A stretch of DNA of 64,000 nucleotides from Odontocerum albicorne (Eukaryota > Arthropoda > Insecta > Trichoptera > Odontoceridae), in assembly GCA_949825065.1 (NCBI GenBank), contig OX463856.1, positions 21,820,632 to 21,884,631 of the forward strand, given 5' to 3'. Shown here in pieces: positions 12,328-23,670 of this stretch; position 1 is the stretch's first letter, and each line of letters starts with the position of its first letter. The notes under the pieces are model-generated. The model did not search any database. It saw only the letters and a program-made list of their open reading frames with translations, and was not told the origin of the DNA. The position numbers and the translations under genes were made by a program.

Positions 12328-12460
12328 GCCTTTAAAACCACTGGAGTAGCATGGAACTCGTAGGTCGACATCGCACGTGAAGATACAACACTCAAACACG
12401 CTAGCGCACGCGTCATTGCTGTCAAACGAACTATTTGATAAGGCTGGAACAATTTTTTTA
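12328..12460 (-). mobile_element. SINE family B, distal half
   Basis: Antisense CACTGGAGTAGCATGGAACT, TCGCACGTGAAGATACAACA, ACGCTAGCGCACGCG. It ends at the poly-T part before the head. Confidence 0.65.
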
Positions 12461-12529
12461 TTTTTTTATTGATATGTACACACAAGAAATCAAAGATGAA
12501 TGTGAACTAAGAACTAATGTATTAAGCAG

Positions 12530-12720
12530 AATAAAGAAAAACACTTTGAGGTAATTTAGACATGTAGATAAACAGAAAAAAAAGTAATCAAAATAACGAA
12601 CATGGGTCGAATTTGTGGGAGAAAAAGACCCGCAAAAGTATGGTTAGATCATTTCAGAGAAACCGAAATAATTGTATAGACGAAGTATGTATGTAATGTT
12701 GAAGCTTTATCTATCCTGAC
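12530..12720 (+). pseudogene. LINE fragment, GHVERMNE family, decayed
   Basis: The DNA aligns with 15300-15430 and 56460-56600: ATTTAGACATGTAGATAAAC, GGGAGAAAAAGACCCGCAAA, GGTTAGATCATTTCAGAGA. Many stops. Confidence 0.55.
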
Positions 12721-12859
12721 AGTGGTAGCTTTTGGTCAAGAAATGGCGTGAAATCCTTTGAACATCAAATTTATCATAAGAAAGCTGAAGTTGAAACGTG
12801 TACGAACCTGACATTGCAGATATAAATAAATTCTGAAATGCGCATGCTAAGATAGTCAG

Positions 12860-13209
12860 CTGGTGTGTCCCTAAGAGACAAAATAAAAAGCTCACGCATT
12901 CGTGGAAGCCTAGGTGTTACAGACATTAACAGCAAGATGGAGGAGAGGCCATTGAGATGGTATGGGCACATTGGACGCAGAGCACCCGATCACATTGTGA
13001 ACCAGGCAATCTCCATGGATCTGACTCGAATAACAACCAGAGGAAGACCAAAGAATTCATGGGTGGTACAAAAAGATAACCTGATGCAGAGGCACGGCCT
13101 GGGGGACGTAGTCCGGGACAGAAGAGCATACAACCTGAGGACGAGGAGAGCTGACCCCAACAGTCTTCGCAGACAAGGAGTTGAGATGGAACCAGGGAGA
13201 AGAAGATAA
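12860..13209 (+). pseudogene. LINE C-terminal fragment, long open frame
   Basis: RIRGSLGVTDINSKMEERPL, RWYGHIGRRAPDHIVNQAIS, TTRGRPKNSWVVQKDNLMQR, HGLGDVVRDRRAYNLRTRRA. It is a different LINE subfamily from the GHVERMNE one. The frame is open for over 110 codons, so this copy is young. No reverse transcriptase domain is attached. Confidence 0.85.
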
Positions 13210-13507
13210 GTGAGGATTAAGGTAAGAACCTAACTGTAACTATGGTGCATCACACCAGACCATACAACAAATTGTCCATAAGTGATCATTAATGTTCATC
13301 AATATGATAATTGTAGTTTCATTCAGCTACACCAGCCACTATTGGACGGTTGACTGACCTGAATAAGGCAATGTAATATTTTTACTGCACACATTTTTAA
13401 ACTGCTAGTATGCTACATTTTGTTCGACATCAACATAAATTAAATAAAAACTTGAAACATTAAATGGCAAACCGTATCACTTAGAAATCTGGATCAGTTA
13501 AAAATAC

Positions 13508-13751
13508 CGTTGTAATGTAGTTGGTAAGAAATTTAATTAATATCCGAAGGTTTCGGGTTCGATTTCCAATAGTACCTGAAAAAAAGATCCCAGTCTGTAA
13601 CAACACTTATGAGCGATTGACATGTGTGAGTGTTGACATGTAGTAGTGTGTATTGCCTACTTTAGTTGTTAATAGCCCGCAGACGCGATTAATGGGCTGA
13701 AGAAAATGTAGTCTCCCAGTCACGCTATTCGATATGTCGGCATCGTAAATT
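13508..13751 (+). mobile_element. SINE family C
   Basis: TTGTAATGTAGTTGGTAAG head remnant and box B GGGTTCGATTTCC. The body is ATCCCAGTCTGTAACAACAC and GTGTGAGTGTTGACATG. The distal part is GTAGTCTCCCAGTCACGCTA ending TATGTCGGCATCG. Confidence 0.8.
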
Positions 13752-13754
13752 CAG

Positions 13755-15000
13755 ATATGTTGAAGGGATATGAATACGAATGATTGAATGAATATGGTTT
13801 AAACAAATATATTACCTTAACCCACAACCCTGTACAATAACAATATCTATGCTACATTCTAATTGAAATTTGATTTCCAGCTGACAGATTGATAGGTCAA
13901 TTTGAGAAATTATTTAGTTATGGCTCGGACATCAACTCAGAATGCCTAATTTCATGTGACATATTTTATGGTGCTCACCGGCGGCGGGGCGACTCGCATT
14001 CGGCATTTTTTATTGTTAATACTGTAACTCAAAGCAGTTATCTAGATGAACCGTTTATTAAACTTTATATTCATATTTTTTATATAAATACTTAACCTAA
14101 TAAATATATAGACTTCATTATAATATTGAAAAAACGTAACTTTTTTTTTATTGAACAAAGTAACGTATAGTACAAATATTTGCCAAGGCTAAACCTATAT
14201 ACAAATGTATTACTTAATTAATCTTAATTAGGTATGTATTATAATTTATGAACTTAATTTTATTTTTCTACATGTCGTTTTATTTTTTATAATCTTAATA
14301 CTTATATGATTTCTTAGAAATAATTAACACCTACATACTACTTATAACTAGATAACAATTCCTACAACTAATTAGTTAGCAAGAACAAGTCCACTCGTTC
14401 AGGCTACTTGTATTCCATCACATTCACTTAGACATTGGTCGTCCCAGCTAATACTATAGGTGGACTAGTCAGGCAATAGATAATGCATCGGGAGCCTGTG
14501 CTTACAACGGAAGGGTAGATCGGATTTACTCTCGTAAGCCCCCAGGGCAGCGACTAAGGGATCGCTGTGATTTTGTTGACTTTTATAGAACTTCTTGGTC
14601 CAAGCGAGGATGTGATGTTGTAGGTTTTTTTCTCACTGTTCAGCGTGAAGGCGGGCAAGGTTATTAAAATAATTAAAGAATATTTATTTGAAATAACGAG
14701 TTCAGTTTTAAAATATTGTATTTCAAAATTAATTAGAAATGAATCAATGGACTTTTGTAATGTTTTAGTCATTATTATTAGTTAATGAGTCATTCCATCT
14801 TAAGACAATGTTTTTTTTTTGTTTTCTTCTAAGTAAGTTTGTTTGTTTATTTAGTTTAAAAATTATGTTCGACTAATTTTGACCTAATTAACTTACATGT
14901 ATTATTTTACGAATTCATCCAAGAACTGAATTTGGTGTAACTTCAATTGTGCCGTGGAGTTTTCACCCAATTTCTTATTTTTTTTCTCCTTTTTAAGTGA
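13755..15000. other. No gene seen
   Basis: AT-rich, with one GC-richer patch (14390-14560) without repeats or open frame of note. Confidence 0.55.
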
Positions 15001-15140
15001 GTGAGCTATTGAGCTAGTGAACTACACACTAGCAAACTCACCGGCCACACCGATGTGCTGATCCGATGATACACTTGAAGTAAGACGATCTGAGCACACC
15101 AGCATGTTTTTTTTTTTCATTTTTAACATGAACATAAAAT
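15000..15140 (-). mobile_element. SINE family G, headless copy
   Basis: Antisense AACTCACCGGCCACACCGAT, GATCTGAGCACACCAGCATG, poly-T. It abuts a LINE fragment (15145-15220) on the same strand. Confidence 0.7.
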
Positions 15141-15144
15141 ATAT

Positions 15145-15220
15145 GTGTAAGTATTTCTACAGCATTTATTCGGTTCTTGTCAGCCTTTGCCCATTTCCAC
15201 GTTTCACTCCCATACATCAA
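15145..15220 (-). pseudogene. LINE fragment
   Basis: MMYGSETWKWAKADKNRINA, VEIL on the minus strand, the same block as at 6115-6350. The sequence after it is replaced by SINE G. Confidence 0.7.
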
Positions 15221-15244
15221 AATTAGTACTAAATGTATGACATA

Positions 15245-15735
15245 ATACGAAATGAATTGATAAGGAATGCAGGTGAACTTAAAGTGAATTGAGTGAGATG
15301 AAAAAGTGCACTCTTAGGTGGCTAGGGCACGTGGAACGAATGAATGAAGATCAACAAAACAAATATACATTTCAAATTGGAGTGGAATACGTGGTAGAGA
15401 AAGACCATAAAAATTGGATCAAGTTATTAATATTGTGACAGAAGGAAATTTAAAAATGTAAAAATTGGAGCTATATGACAAGATGAATATGTGTAGATGA
15501 AACGAAATAAGTGTCGAGATAGAAAAATATGTGTTATAAAGTTGCGGAAATGGAAGGTGTCCTATAATATATGGTAGATGGACCAAATAAAATATTTAAA
15601 AGGATCTTCTTTACGCATTGTGTTTAACATAACACAATACCTGAAAGGTTGGAAACCTATGGCGCACCAAGTTCTATACATAGTAGAAGACCACAGAGCC
15701 CAGCATTGAGTTCACGAAGAAGAAGATTTAGTAAC
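15245..15735 (+). pseudogene. LINE C-terminal fragment
   Basis: KKCTLRWLGHVERMNEDQQN, KYTFQIGVEYVVERP, stop, then decayed YMTR and a further piece at 15650-15730 that resembles the DHDAQH-stop-TRNEEE end at 25480-25575. Confidence 0.75.
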
Positions 15736-16334
15736 AACATTCCATACAAGCAAAAAAAAGGTCTTGTGTTTACTCAAATATATAAACAACACATCCCCCA
15801 TTGATCAACAAAGTTTTGTTGATATGTTCGACAATCATTAGCATCATCGGCAGTTGTGGTAATTTTCGGTCCCCTTTTTTTCAATATAACTATCAACAGG
15901 ATCCCCACTCGCACACGGGATGACTTTATAAAATGAATTTTCATTGATTCGTAAATGAATGAAAAAATAAATAACAGCTCGACTCAAACCAGTTCGGTTG
16001 GATTCTGTTATCGATTCTCGTTCTTTCTCAGATGACATAATATTTAAATACTTACTTTAAATAAATAATAATCATTTTATTTTATTAACATAAACCCTCC
16101 TCATAAAAAAGAAAAAGAAACAACATTATTCATTATTGTGAAATATCATTTTCATCGCCATCGCGCTATGACTCCATTGTGGTAGGCAGAGAAAACGGAT
16201 CTCCGAGATACTTGTGATGTAACATTACATTATATGTGATTTTTGTTTCATAATAGTGATAGAAATATTAATTATATTGTTAAACTAAATTGAGCTTTCA
16301 TAGTAAATAATATAACTTGATGATTATATTGCAA

Positions 16335-16432
16335 TATAACAATCATTTATAACCAACCACAAAGATATCAAAGAGATCTGAAGTGAAAATCCGACAGATA
16401 GCCTTTTAAAAAAAATGGATACAAAAACTACA
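16335..16432 (-). mobile_element. SINE family A, central fragment
   Basis: Antisense AACCAACCACAAAGATATCA, AAGAGATCTGAAGTGAAAAT. Confidence 0.6.
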
Positions 16433-16683
16433 ATTAACTGAACACATATTACCTTTCTACAAACTTTTTATATTAACACTTTTTAAAAAATTCTACAGTT
16501 AAAAGTAAGCAACGTTGAGGTGATTTAGGTGACTTAAAACCGCTTTACAAATAGATTGATTGAATCCAAAGCACCATTGCCTGAATATAACTTAACCTAA
16601 ACAACCCTTAAATTAACTAATATCTCATAGCACTACCAAGTGTTATATCATCATACGTGTAATTTACATACGTGTTATTTCCT

Positions 16684-16955
16684 TATTGGGGTAGGCAGAG
16701 AGAATAGATTTCCATTAAATTTAACATATTTCGCTTTTACTACGTCCACACACGTCATAATGCATATTCTTCTATTAAAAAGACTTTTCACTCTTCCTTC
16801 TTTTAGAAATTTTGTTTTTATGAATTTATCATTATTCATTTTTTTTCCACGTAGACCAATTTATCTCAAAGCTTCGTTCTTTATTGTTTTACACACATTC
16901 TACGCAACACTCGACCGCATTTACATTACCTTCATAACTTTTTGACACGTTCAAG
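16684..16955 (-). pseudogene. LINE C-terminal fragment, GHVERMNE family
   Basis: Minus strand: EGRVKSLFNRRICIMTCVDV, VKAKYVKFNGNLFSLPTPI. The plus-strand DNA GGGGTAGGCAGAGAGAATAG marks this family end in several places. Confidence 0.65.
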
Positions 16956-16988
16956 TTTCGTTTGCAAATCTTAAGATTGGGGCCAGGA

Positions 16989-17165
16989 TTTTCCGTGGCT
17001 TAGTTGATAAAATACCTGTATTTCAATCTTTGGGTTAGGTGTTTAATTTACGTTAATACTCAGGTGTTTGAAACTGGGTTTTACGTATGGTTCTTACGGC
17101 ATCTTTCAGGATGGTTGTAAAATATATCGTCACAGTAATAAGCCCGCGAGGTTTTACTTTATAAA
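16989..17165 (+). mobile_element. SINE family A, decayed
   Basis: TTTTCCGTGGCTTAGTTGAT head. The tail is AATAAGCCCGCGAGGTTTTA. Confidence 0.6.
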
Positions 17166-17284
17166 GAGTCTTTCAAATTTAGTGGTTTTTTAAACATTTT
17201 TTTTTTATTCTTGAATAAAACATACAATTTTCTTTGATTTAAAAATACTCTTTATTAGTCATTGAAGTATAATGACACAAAAAA

Positions 17285-17515
17285 CTATATCCGACAAATA
17301 TTTACCTCTTGCAGCTCCACAGATGTCCACTCTTTTGTCAAAAATTTCGATGACATTTTTGGCATAATTGCGGTTCTAACTCACCAATAACGCGAATAAT
17401 TTCGTCCTTCCGCTCAAGAATTGATTGGGGGTCATTCCTATAGACCTGGTTTTTCACGTAACCCCAGAGAAAATAGTCCATCGGTGTCAGATCACATGAT
17501 CTTGGTGGTCAATTA
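17285..17515 (-). pseudogene. C-terminal fragment of a DDE transposase, related to 33079-33649
   Basis: On the minus strand the sequence reads PPRSCDLTPMDYFLWGYVK, then NQVYRNDPQSILERKDEIIRV and LEPQLCQKCHRNF, with stops at both ends. The DLTPMDYFLW block is the last-Asp motif of this transposase type. Neither end of an element is visible nearby. Confidence 0.8.
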
Positions 17516-17699
17516 ACATCACCGTTTCCGGAGATTACAATACATAAAATAATTCTCAATTTGAACGCGTTGTTGTATTATACTATATACGACTCCGTTT
17601 TTATAAATGTCATATATTATACTTCTCAAATGTCACAAGACTCAGGCAAATTTGCGACGCCATCTGTGTTTTATCCAATAATTAAAAAAACTGCTCAAT

Positions 17700-17900
17700 T
17701 TGAAAGACCCTTTACAATACCAAACTATACATTGTATATTTCACTTTCACTCCTTTCATACACCTCATCATGCATACTCTACTACTCAAAATCCTTTTCT
17801 CTTCCCTCTTTTAGAATTTCATGGTCGTGCCGTAAATATAGGTTTTTCCAAACTTCTTGCACCTTGCTTCGTTTTATTTTTTTAAATCTTTCGTAATTAA
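17700..17900 (-). pseudogene. LINE C-terminal fragment, same family
   Basis: The DNA resembles 16740-16950: TTCACTTTCACTCCTTTCAT, CATCATGCATACTCTACTAC, CTCTTCCCTCTTTTAGAATT. Plus-strand open frames here are not genes. Confidence 0.6.
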
Positions 17901-18580
17901 TTCATTCTAAGAGTAACAACTGAACCAAATCATTTTCAGACAATCTTTTTGTGTTTGCCATGAGATTATCCTCAACAATCATCAACACAACTCTCAATTT
18001 GTTATTAACAAATCGGTCATACTCGATTTCATGACACGGCAATGTCGAATTTCGCAAGCTTTAACTTATTATTGAACAATTAAAAATTTCAAACGCTACG
18101 CACCATTAAAATTTAACTCTCTTTAACTTATTTTTAAAGCGATTTCAAAAGAACAAACCTACATTTAGAGATTTTACAGATTATGATAAAATCAAATTGT
18201 GCAATAATCTACGAGAGCGAGTCGAATATGTGAAAAATAACGAAAAGGGTCGAATAAATGTTTTGGGCACTAAAAATATATGTGGAGTGCCTCTCCCATC
18301 ATAGACTTGCCCTACGCTATAGCAGAGATTGCTGTTTGATATTTCCAGTTCATTGTTTCTCCTTCTTCACGTCGTCTTTTACTATCAATGACTCTGGAAA
18401 CAATTACCAGCTGCCGTAAGACTCTGACTCTCGTTGGTTTGCTTCAAACATCGCTTAAAATTATTAGATCTCTCGTCAATGACGAAATATATATTTCCAT
18501 AACTCCCATTTTCTTATCCTTTCCCATTTTGCTCTTCTTTCCTAATCATTGCTTGCATTTCGTTATATTTTGCTTTACTA
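17900..18580. other. No gene seen before the 40-bp array
   Basis: The only frame (18388-18636) is hydrophobic low-complexity and runs into the array. Confidence 0.55.
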
Positions 18581-18980
18581 TTTTTTTATGTTTTAACTAC
18601 GAGTACATTATTGAGGTTTTCTTTTTTATGTTTTAACTACGAGTACATTATTGAAATTTTATTTTTTATGTTTTAATTACGAGTACATTATTGAGGTTTT
18701 CTTTTTTATGTTTTAACTACGAGTACATTATTGAGGTTGTCTTTTTTATGTTTTAACTACGAGTACATTATTGAGGTTTTCTTTTTTATGTTTTAACTAC
18801 GAGTACATTATTGAAATTTTCTTTTTTATGTTTTAACTACGAGTACATTATTGAGGTTTTCTTTTTTATGTTTTAACTACGAGTACATTATTGAGGTTTT
18901 CTTTTTTATGTTTTAACTACGAGTACATTATTGAGGTTTTCTTTTTTATGTTTTAACTACGAGTACATTATTGAGGTTTT
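18581..18980. repeat. Minisatellite, 40-bp unit, 10 copies
   Basis: The unit is TTTTTATG, TTTTAACTAC, GAGTACATTA, TTGAGGTTTT in register over exactly 400 bp. Variants are few: GAAATTTT in place of GAGGTTTT in copies 2 and 6, AATTAC once, GGTTGT once. It expanded inside the end of a short open frame beginning at 18388 that I do not accept as a gene. Confidence 0.97.
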
Positions 18981-19146
18981 CTTTTTTTAAAACAACGTTT
19001 TAACGTTTTTTAAAACAACGTTTAAAATAACCTTCCACCCAGCAAAGACACGGGTCTGCGTAACTCTTGCCTATTTGGATGAAAGAGATTGACATTTAGT
19101 TTGTATACTTTACAACAAAGTGTCTAAATAAATAGTAAATATTTGA

Positions 19147-19240
19147 CGTCCTGGTGTAGTGGTATGACAGGATCATCGTCCTAAATATGAATTTATCTAC
19201 TTCTAGATATAGACTGTTTCAAACCCCTCAGTTCTATTTG
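19147..19240 (+). repeat. tRNA-like sequence, possible head of another SINE
   Basis: GTCCTGGTGTAGTGGTATGA fits an internal-promoter box A and GTTTCAAACCCC about 65 bp later is box-B-like. The spacing and the lack of cloverleaf pairing argue against a functional tRNA gene. Seen once in this window. Confidence 0.35.
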
Positions 19241-19559
19241 GTAGCCTCTTCCTTTGTTGAAGTCCCACTCACTGGTCTGATTATAAATCATGAACTATGA
19301 TATATTCGAGCTTAATCTGTAATAAAGGTCCCCTACAATCCCTGTTAGAAGATAGGCAACTGGACACGGAGGTCATCTTCTTTGTTTTTCTTCTTCAGGT
19401 CATATGAAAAACTTTCAATAACGAATGACTCGTCCAATATACACCAGACCTTAGGTGTTTTAGTTGTTCAACTAAAAAAACTCTAGGCCGCTTTAAACTG
19501 CCACTACTCCATGTTGAAAATTCACCTAGTAAAGTATCTCGTCTTCGCAATATTCATGT

Positions 19560-20020
19560 AACATATGACGCGGAGACTTTGATTCTGAGACTAAGCGAAG
19601 AAGAAGAATATATGTATTTAAAATGTGTTGCTCGAGAAAGATTTTATGAATTCGATGAACAGCAAGACAAACTAAGACCTCAATTATCGAAGAATTAAGA
19701 ATCCCCGGCAGATTGTCGACAATATGCCTTCGGCAAGTCCTTCGATATTTTGGGCACATTGCACGTTGTACATGACAGCTTGGAGAAGTTTTTTGTAACT
19801 GGAGGTGTAGAAAGACGACGCACAAGACGAAAAGTCCCAATGCGTTGAACTGACCAAGTGAAAAACACACAACAGATCAGGACTATCTTTTACAACTGCA
19901 CAACAGGACTATCTTTAACAACTGCACTTCGAGCCGCGGAGTGCAGAAATGGATGGAGAGGAGTCACAGGACATTATGATAGTCACAATCCCCAGTCATG
20001 AGCTACACGACAGGATGATG
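19560..20020 (+). pseudogene. LINE C-terminal fragment, second copy of the 6360 type
   Basis: LRQVLRYFGHIAR-like block at 19725-19775, GGVERRRTRRKVPMR, then ends like 6650-6770 (CGAGCCGCGGAGTGCAGAAA, CCCAGTCATGAGCTACA). The last part contains a small duplication (GGACTATCTTT twice). Confidence 0.8.
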
Positions 20021-20451
20021 ACTCCAATCTATTCACACAATAGTGCATTAAAATTAAATACATTGTAACCATTGAATCTAGGCTTGAATTTATTGTATAC
20101 ATTTAATATAAAACTAAATGATAGAGATTATTACGAAAAGTAATTAATTTTGATATTTTCTATGTCATCTTGGAACCATTTTTTCTAATATCAAAATGTC
20201 ACCGATAAGGGACTTGATGTTCCCGAAACAGGCACCTAGCGAGTGCCGAGGATTGTTATCTGCCAATTACTGTCACAACCCATTTCTGTGTCCAGTTAAA
20301 TGAAAACATTTTTCTGTTTTGTGTGAATTCCATCAGGGCTGACACATTGATTCAAACATAACATTTTTTATGATAAACAAGAAGTTTCGAAATAATAAAA
20401 AAACTTAATTTATCTTATGGTTATCATGATATTATAAAAGAATACATACAA

Positions 20452-20640
20452 AATTGGAGTGGGTAGAGAGAATCCAGTGGCAAATGTTTCATATATTTCG
20501 CTTTCCTCTACATCCATACAGATTTTCAAAAAATCCTTTTCTAGATTGAGCACGATTCTTTTTTACATTACACTAACGTTCGTATTGTACATTTATTTTG
20601 TCAGACTTTCGTTTGACTTGCCAAAACCAGCTCAGTGTTA
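20452..20640 (-). pseudogene. LINE C-terminal fragment, same family as 16684
   Basis: Plus strand ATTGGAGTGGGTAGAGAGAA, TATATTTCGCTTTCCTCTAC, AAATCCTTTTCTAGATTGAG. Confidence 0.55.
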
Positions 20641-20644
20641 TTAT

Positions 20645-21258
20645 CCACCCTACTTATATCAGCCATACAGTCACGTGTTTCTTTTATAATAATTGTTTCG
20701 TTATCTGTTCATCAATAAACGAAAACGCTTACCTTTCTTCTGGAAGTTCCCAGTGGTACCGGATAAATAAATAAAATAGTATTTTAGGCTGGCTAAGAAC
20801 TTGTTACTTCTCAGTGACCAGCCTTATTTCTAACATTTGCAATGATATAGTGTTTTTCTAATACGTATTAAAAATACATATGCAGTCTATCGTGCTTTGG
20901 TCACTTCATCATACCAATGTATTCGTTTGACAGAGATATATTGACATTTTAAAATATCTTGATTGTGTTCCTGTTGTGACGTGTGAATATATATTTATGT
21001 GTATGATAATATATACGTGAGTGTGTTTATAAGACAATGTAACTTTCACTTCATTGTTTTTTCGTCATTTTATTGGGTGTACCTGTGTTAAAGTTGACAT
21101 TTCAATTTTCTCTTAAACGTAGGTTTAAACGTAGGTTTATACATTTGATAAGAAAAAATTTAACTCAAATAAACAGGTTTACACAAATAAATCTCATAAC
21201 AACAGTGACATTAAAATAGCAAAAAAAAACTAAAAAAATAACGAAAAACCTCTATCGT
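20645..21258. other. No gene seen before the 54-bp array
   Basis: Simple AT and TATGTG words; a TTTAAACGTAGGTTTA duplication at 21115-21140. Confidence 0.55.
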
Positions 21259-21910
21259 TTTTATGCCAAGCCCTGCTTCGCGATACGTTCTTTGAACACA
21301 CTTATATAATATTTTTATGCCAAGCCCTGCTTCGCGATACGTTCTTTGAACACACTTATATAATATTTTTATGCCAAGCCCTGCTTCGCGATACGTTCTT
21401 TGAACACACTTATATAATATTTTTATGCCAAGCCCTGCTTCGCGATACGTTCTTTGAACACACTTATATAATATTTTTATGCCAAGCCCTGCTTCGCGAT
21501 ACGTTCTTTGAACACACTTATATAATATTTTTATGCCAAGCCCTGCTTCGCGATACGTTCTTTGAACACACTTATATAATATTTTTATGCCAAGCCCTGC
21601 TTCGCGATACGTTCTTTGAACACACTTATATAATATTTTTATGCCAAGCCCTGCTTCGCGATACGTTCTTTGAACACACTTATATAATATTTTTATGCCA
21701 AGCCCTGCTTCGCGATACGTTCTTTGAACACACTTATATAATATTTTTATGCCAAGCCCTGCTTCGCGATACGTTCTTTGAACACACTTATATAATATTT
21801 TTATGCCAAGCCCTGCTTCGCGATACGTTCTTTGAACACACTTATATAATATTTTTATGCCAAGCCCTGCTTCGCGATACGTTCTTTGAACACACTTATA
21901 TAATATTTTT
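21259..21910. repeat. Minisatellite, 54-bp unit, 12 copies
   Basis: ATGCCAAG recurs every 54 bp from 21263 to 21857 with essentially no differences between copies. The unit contains CCCTGCTTCGCGATACG and an AT-rich TATATAATATT part. It is GC-richer than its flanks. The 54-bp period is a multiple of three, so one frame per strand stays open through the array, but neither has an ATG. Confidence 0.97.
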
Positions 21911-22170
21911 TATGGAACCTTTATTCAGGTAAATTAATGGAATTGTGACGCACGGCAACGTTCCGTGAGGGGACCAATACAGAATAGAGTATTTAACAGT
22001 TTTACAGTTAATAGATTCCTGTTGGTATTTTTAAAGGATGTTTTAAAATATGTCGTGATACCCCGTGAGAAGACGAATATTTTATTTTGTTCCTTACATA
22101 AGGGTGCGCCTCGACTTCTCGTGGGTGTATCCAAGCTATTTTTCCACTAAAAGCTTTATGCTAAGTTTTT

Positions 22171-23023
22171 GTTTCCTAAGAAAGTGGTGTCGTTATATAG
22201 CGAACGTAACAAAACATTGTCTATGCAAACCTGGTTTCCTAGAATGTGTTGGTTGTGAGTGTAATGTCAAATAGCAACGCTGCCATTTGTATGACGGCCG
22301 TGATAGCGGAGCAAACAGTCGTGGAACGATTTTTCCCGTGAAACGGACACCGTTTTAAAATAAAAAAAATAGTGCAAACGTAATTTGGTTCAGCGAAAAT
22401 GACGAAATATTGATTGATTTTGTAATAAATAATGAAACTTTATATAATGTGAAGAGCAAATACTGTAGAAAAGCCCAGTTGAAACATAATATGTGGAATC
22501 AGATTTGAAGTTTCCAACTGACAGTTGTGGGTTCTCATTTCTGCCGTCTGGCGGCGCGCCAGGCGGATGCGACGCAAACGTAATTTAATTTGAACCAGCG
22601 AAAATGACGAAATATTGATTGATTTTGTAATAAATAATGAAACTTTATATAATGTGAAGAGCAAATACTATAGAAAAGCCCAGTTGAAACAAAATATGTG
22701 GAATCAGATTTGAAGTTTCCAACTGACAGTTATGGGTTCTCATTTCTGCCGTCTGGCGGCGCGCCAGGCGGATGCGACGCAAACGTAATTTAATTTGAAC
22801 CAGCGAAAATGACGAAATATTGATTGATTTTGTAATAAATAATGAAGCTTTATATAATGTGAAGAGCAAATACTATAGAAAAGCCCAGTTGAAACAAAAT
22901 ATGTGGAATCAGATTTGAAGTTTTCAACTGACAGTTGTGGGTTCTCATTTCTGCCGTCTGGCGGCGCGCCATCATCACGTCATGTTACGTGCGCTATATA
23001 ACGAACCCGCTTTCTTAGGAAAC
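22171..23023. mobile_element. DNA transposon with 40-bp TIRs carrying a triplicated MADF-like segment
   Basis: Left end 22171-22210 and right end 22984-23023 match as inverted repeats at 36 of 40 positions (GTTTCCTAAGAAAG outer, CGTTATATAGCG and ACGTAAC inner). The interior is dominated by the 205-bp tandem repeat. PIF/Harbinger elements encode a Myb/SANT (MADF-like) protein beside their transposase, so this may be a non-autonomous member. No transposase is present, and the exact ends and target duplication are unresolved because the similarity may extend outward. Confidence 0.7.
22373..22971 (+). repeat. Three tandem 205-bp units, each with a MADF/Myb-SANT-like coding segment
   Basis: Each unit begins near GCAAACGTAATTT and ends in GTCTGGCGGCGCGCC. 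The second and third units start about 205 bp apart; the first is slightly shorter. On the plus strand each reads SENDEILIDFVINNETLYNV followed by KSKYCRKAQLKxNMWNQI and then a stop. The spacing of hydrophobic, Tyr and Trp residues matches the start of a MADF domain. The units differ at only a few bases, so the duplication is recent. The minus-strand 74-codon frames (22440-22664, 22645-22869) are by-products of the repetition. Confidence 0.75.
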
Positions 23024-23198
23024 CGTAGCTTTAGGGAAGGCAGGGAAGATATTATTCTACCAACGTTATGAACATACAATATTATACAATTTCCTTCCCA
23101 CTTTATTAACTGTATGTAAAACACAAAATAGATTGCCTACAACACAAACTCGTTAAATTTGAATTTCATCAATATCTGTGTACTCAACATCCTCATTA

Positions 23199-23670
23199 TC
23201 AAATAAGCCTCGCAGATTCTACTATGTAGAACGAAAATTTAATACAATACAATATGTCTCTAGTAAAAGAGATGAATGGAAAAATTTTACTTGAGGGAAC
23301 TGGTGAGAAACAGAACAGTATATAATGTGGAAGAGGCGACAGCTGTGTGTGTGGATAGAAAGAAGTGGATATATCTCCCCCCTCTCCCCCCCCCCCACCG
23401 GAGGCATGGTGGGATCGAATGTATGTATTATTGTCAAAAAATAGTTTTTCATCAAGCGTCCTCCAATGATTTTTTTTTTCTATTTTAACAAATATTAGAT
23501 CATGATATTTCATAATAAACTCGATTAACTCCTGTGATGGATATAAGTCTCCACTCGTTACCATCAGCAACTTTTTTATATCATCCGACCATCTTGCGAG
23601 GGGTCTTTCCACATTTCTTTTCCCTGTTGTTGGTCGTCACTTAAGCACTTTCTGGGTCTTCCTTTCATAG
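23199..23670 (-). pseudogene. LINE fragment with a DNA- or RNA-binding-like block
   Basis: Minus strand: MKGRPRKCLSDDQQQGKR, NVERPLARWSDDIKKLLM. It is the start of a frame that then enters low-complexity DNA (poly-C at 23384-23396). Matches the GRPxxRWxDDI block of RTE-like LINEs. Confidence 0.65.

Noticed and set aside
12926..13129. Minus-strand 67-codon frame over the LINE fragment
   Set aside because: It is a shadow of the plus-strand LINE frame, whose protein motifs are convincing.
16640..17900. Plus-strand frames rich in Phe and Tyr (16640-16945, 17561-17896)
   Set aside because: They are antisense to LINE C-terminal sequence recognised at several loci.
21250..22270. Possible CRISPR-like array from the 54-bp repeats
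   Set aside because: The units are contiguous with no variable spacers, and the setting is eukaryotic.
22440..22869. Two 74-codon minus-strand frames repeated in tandem
   Set aside because: They are antisense to the MADF-like segment. Their similarity simply reflects the 205-bp duplication.
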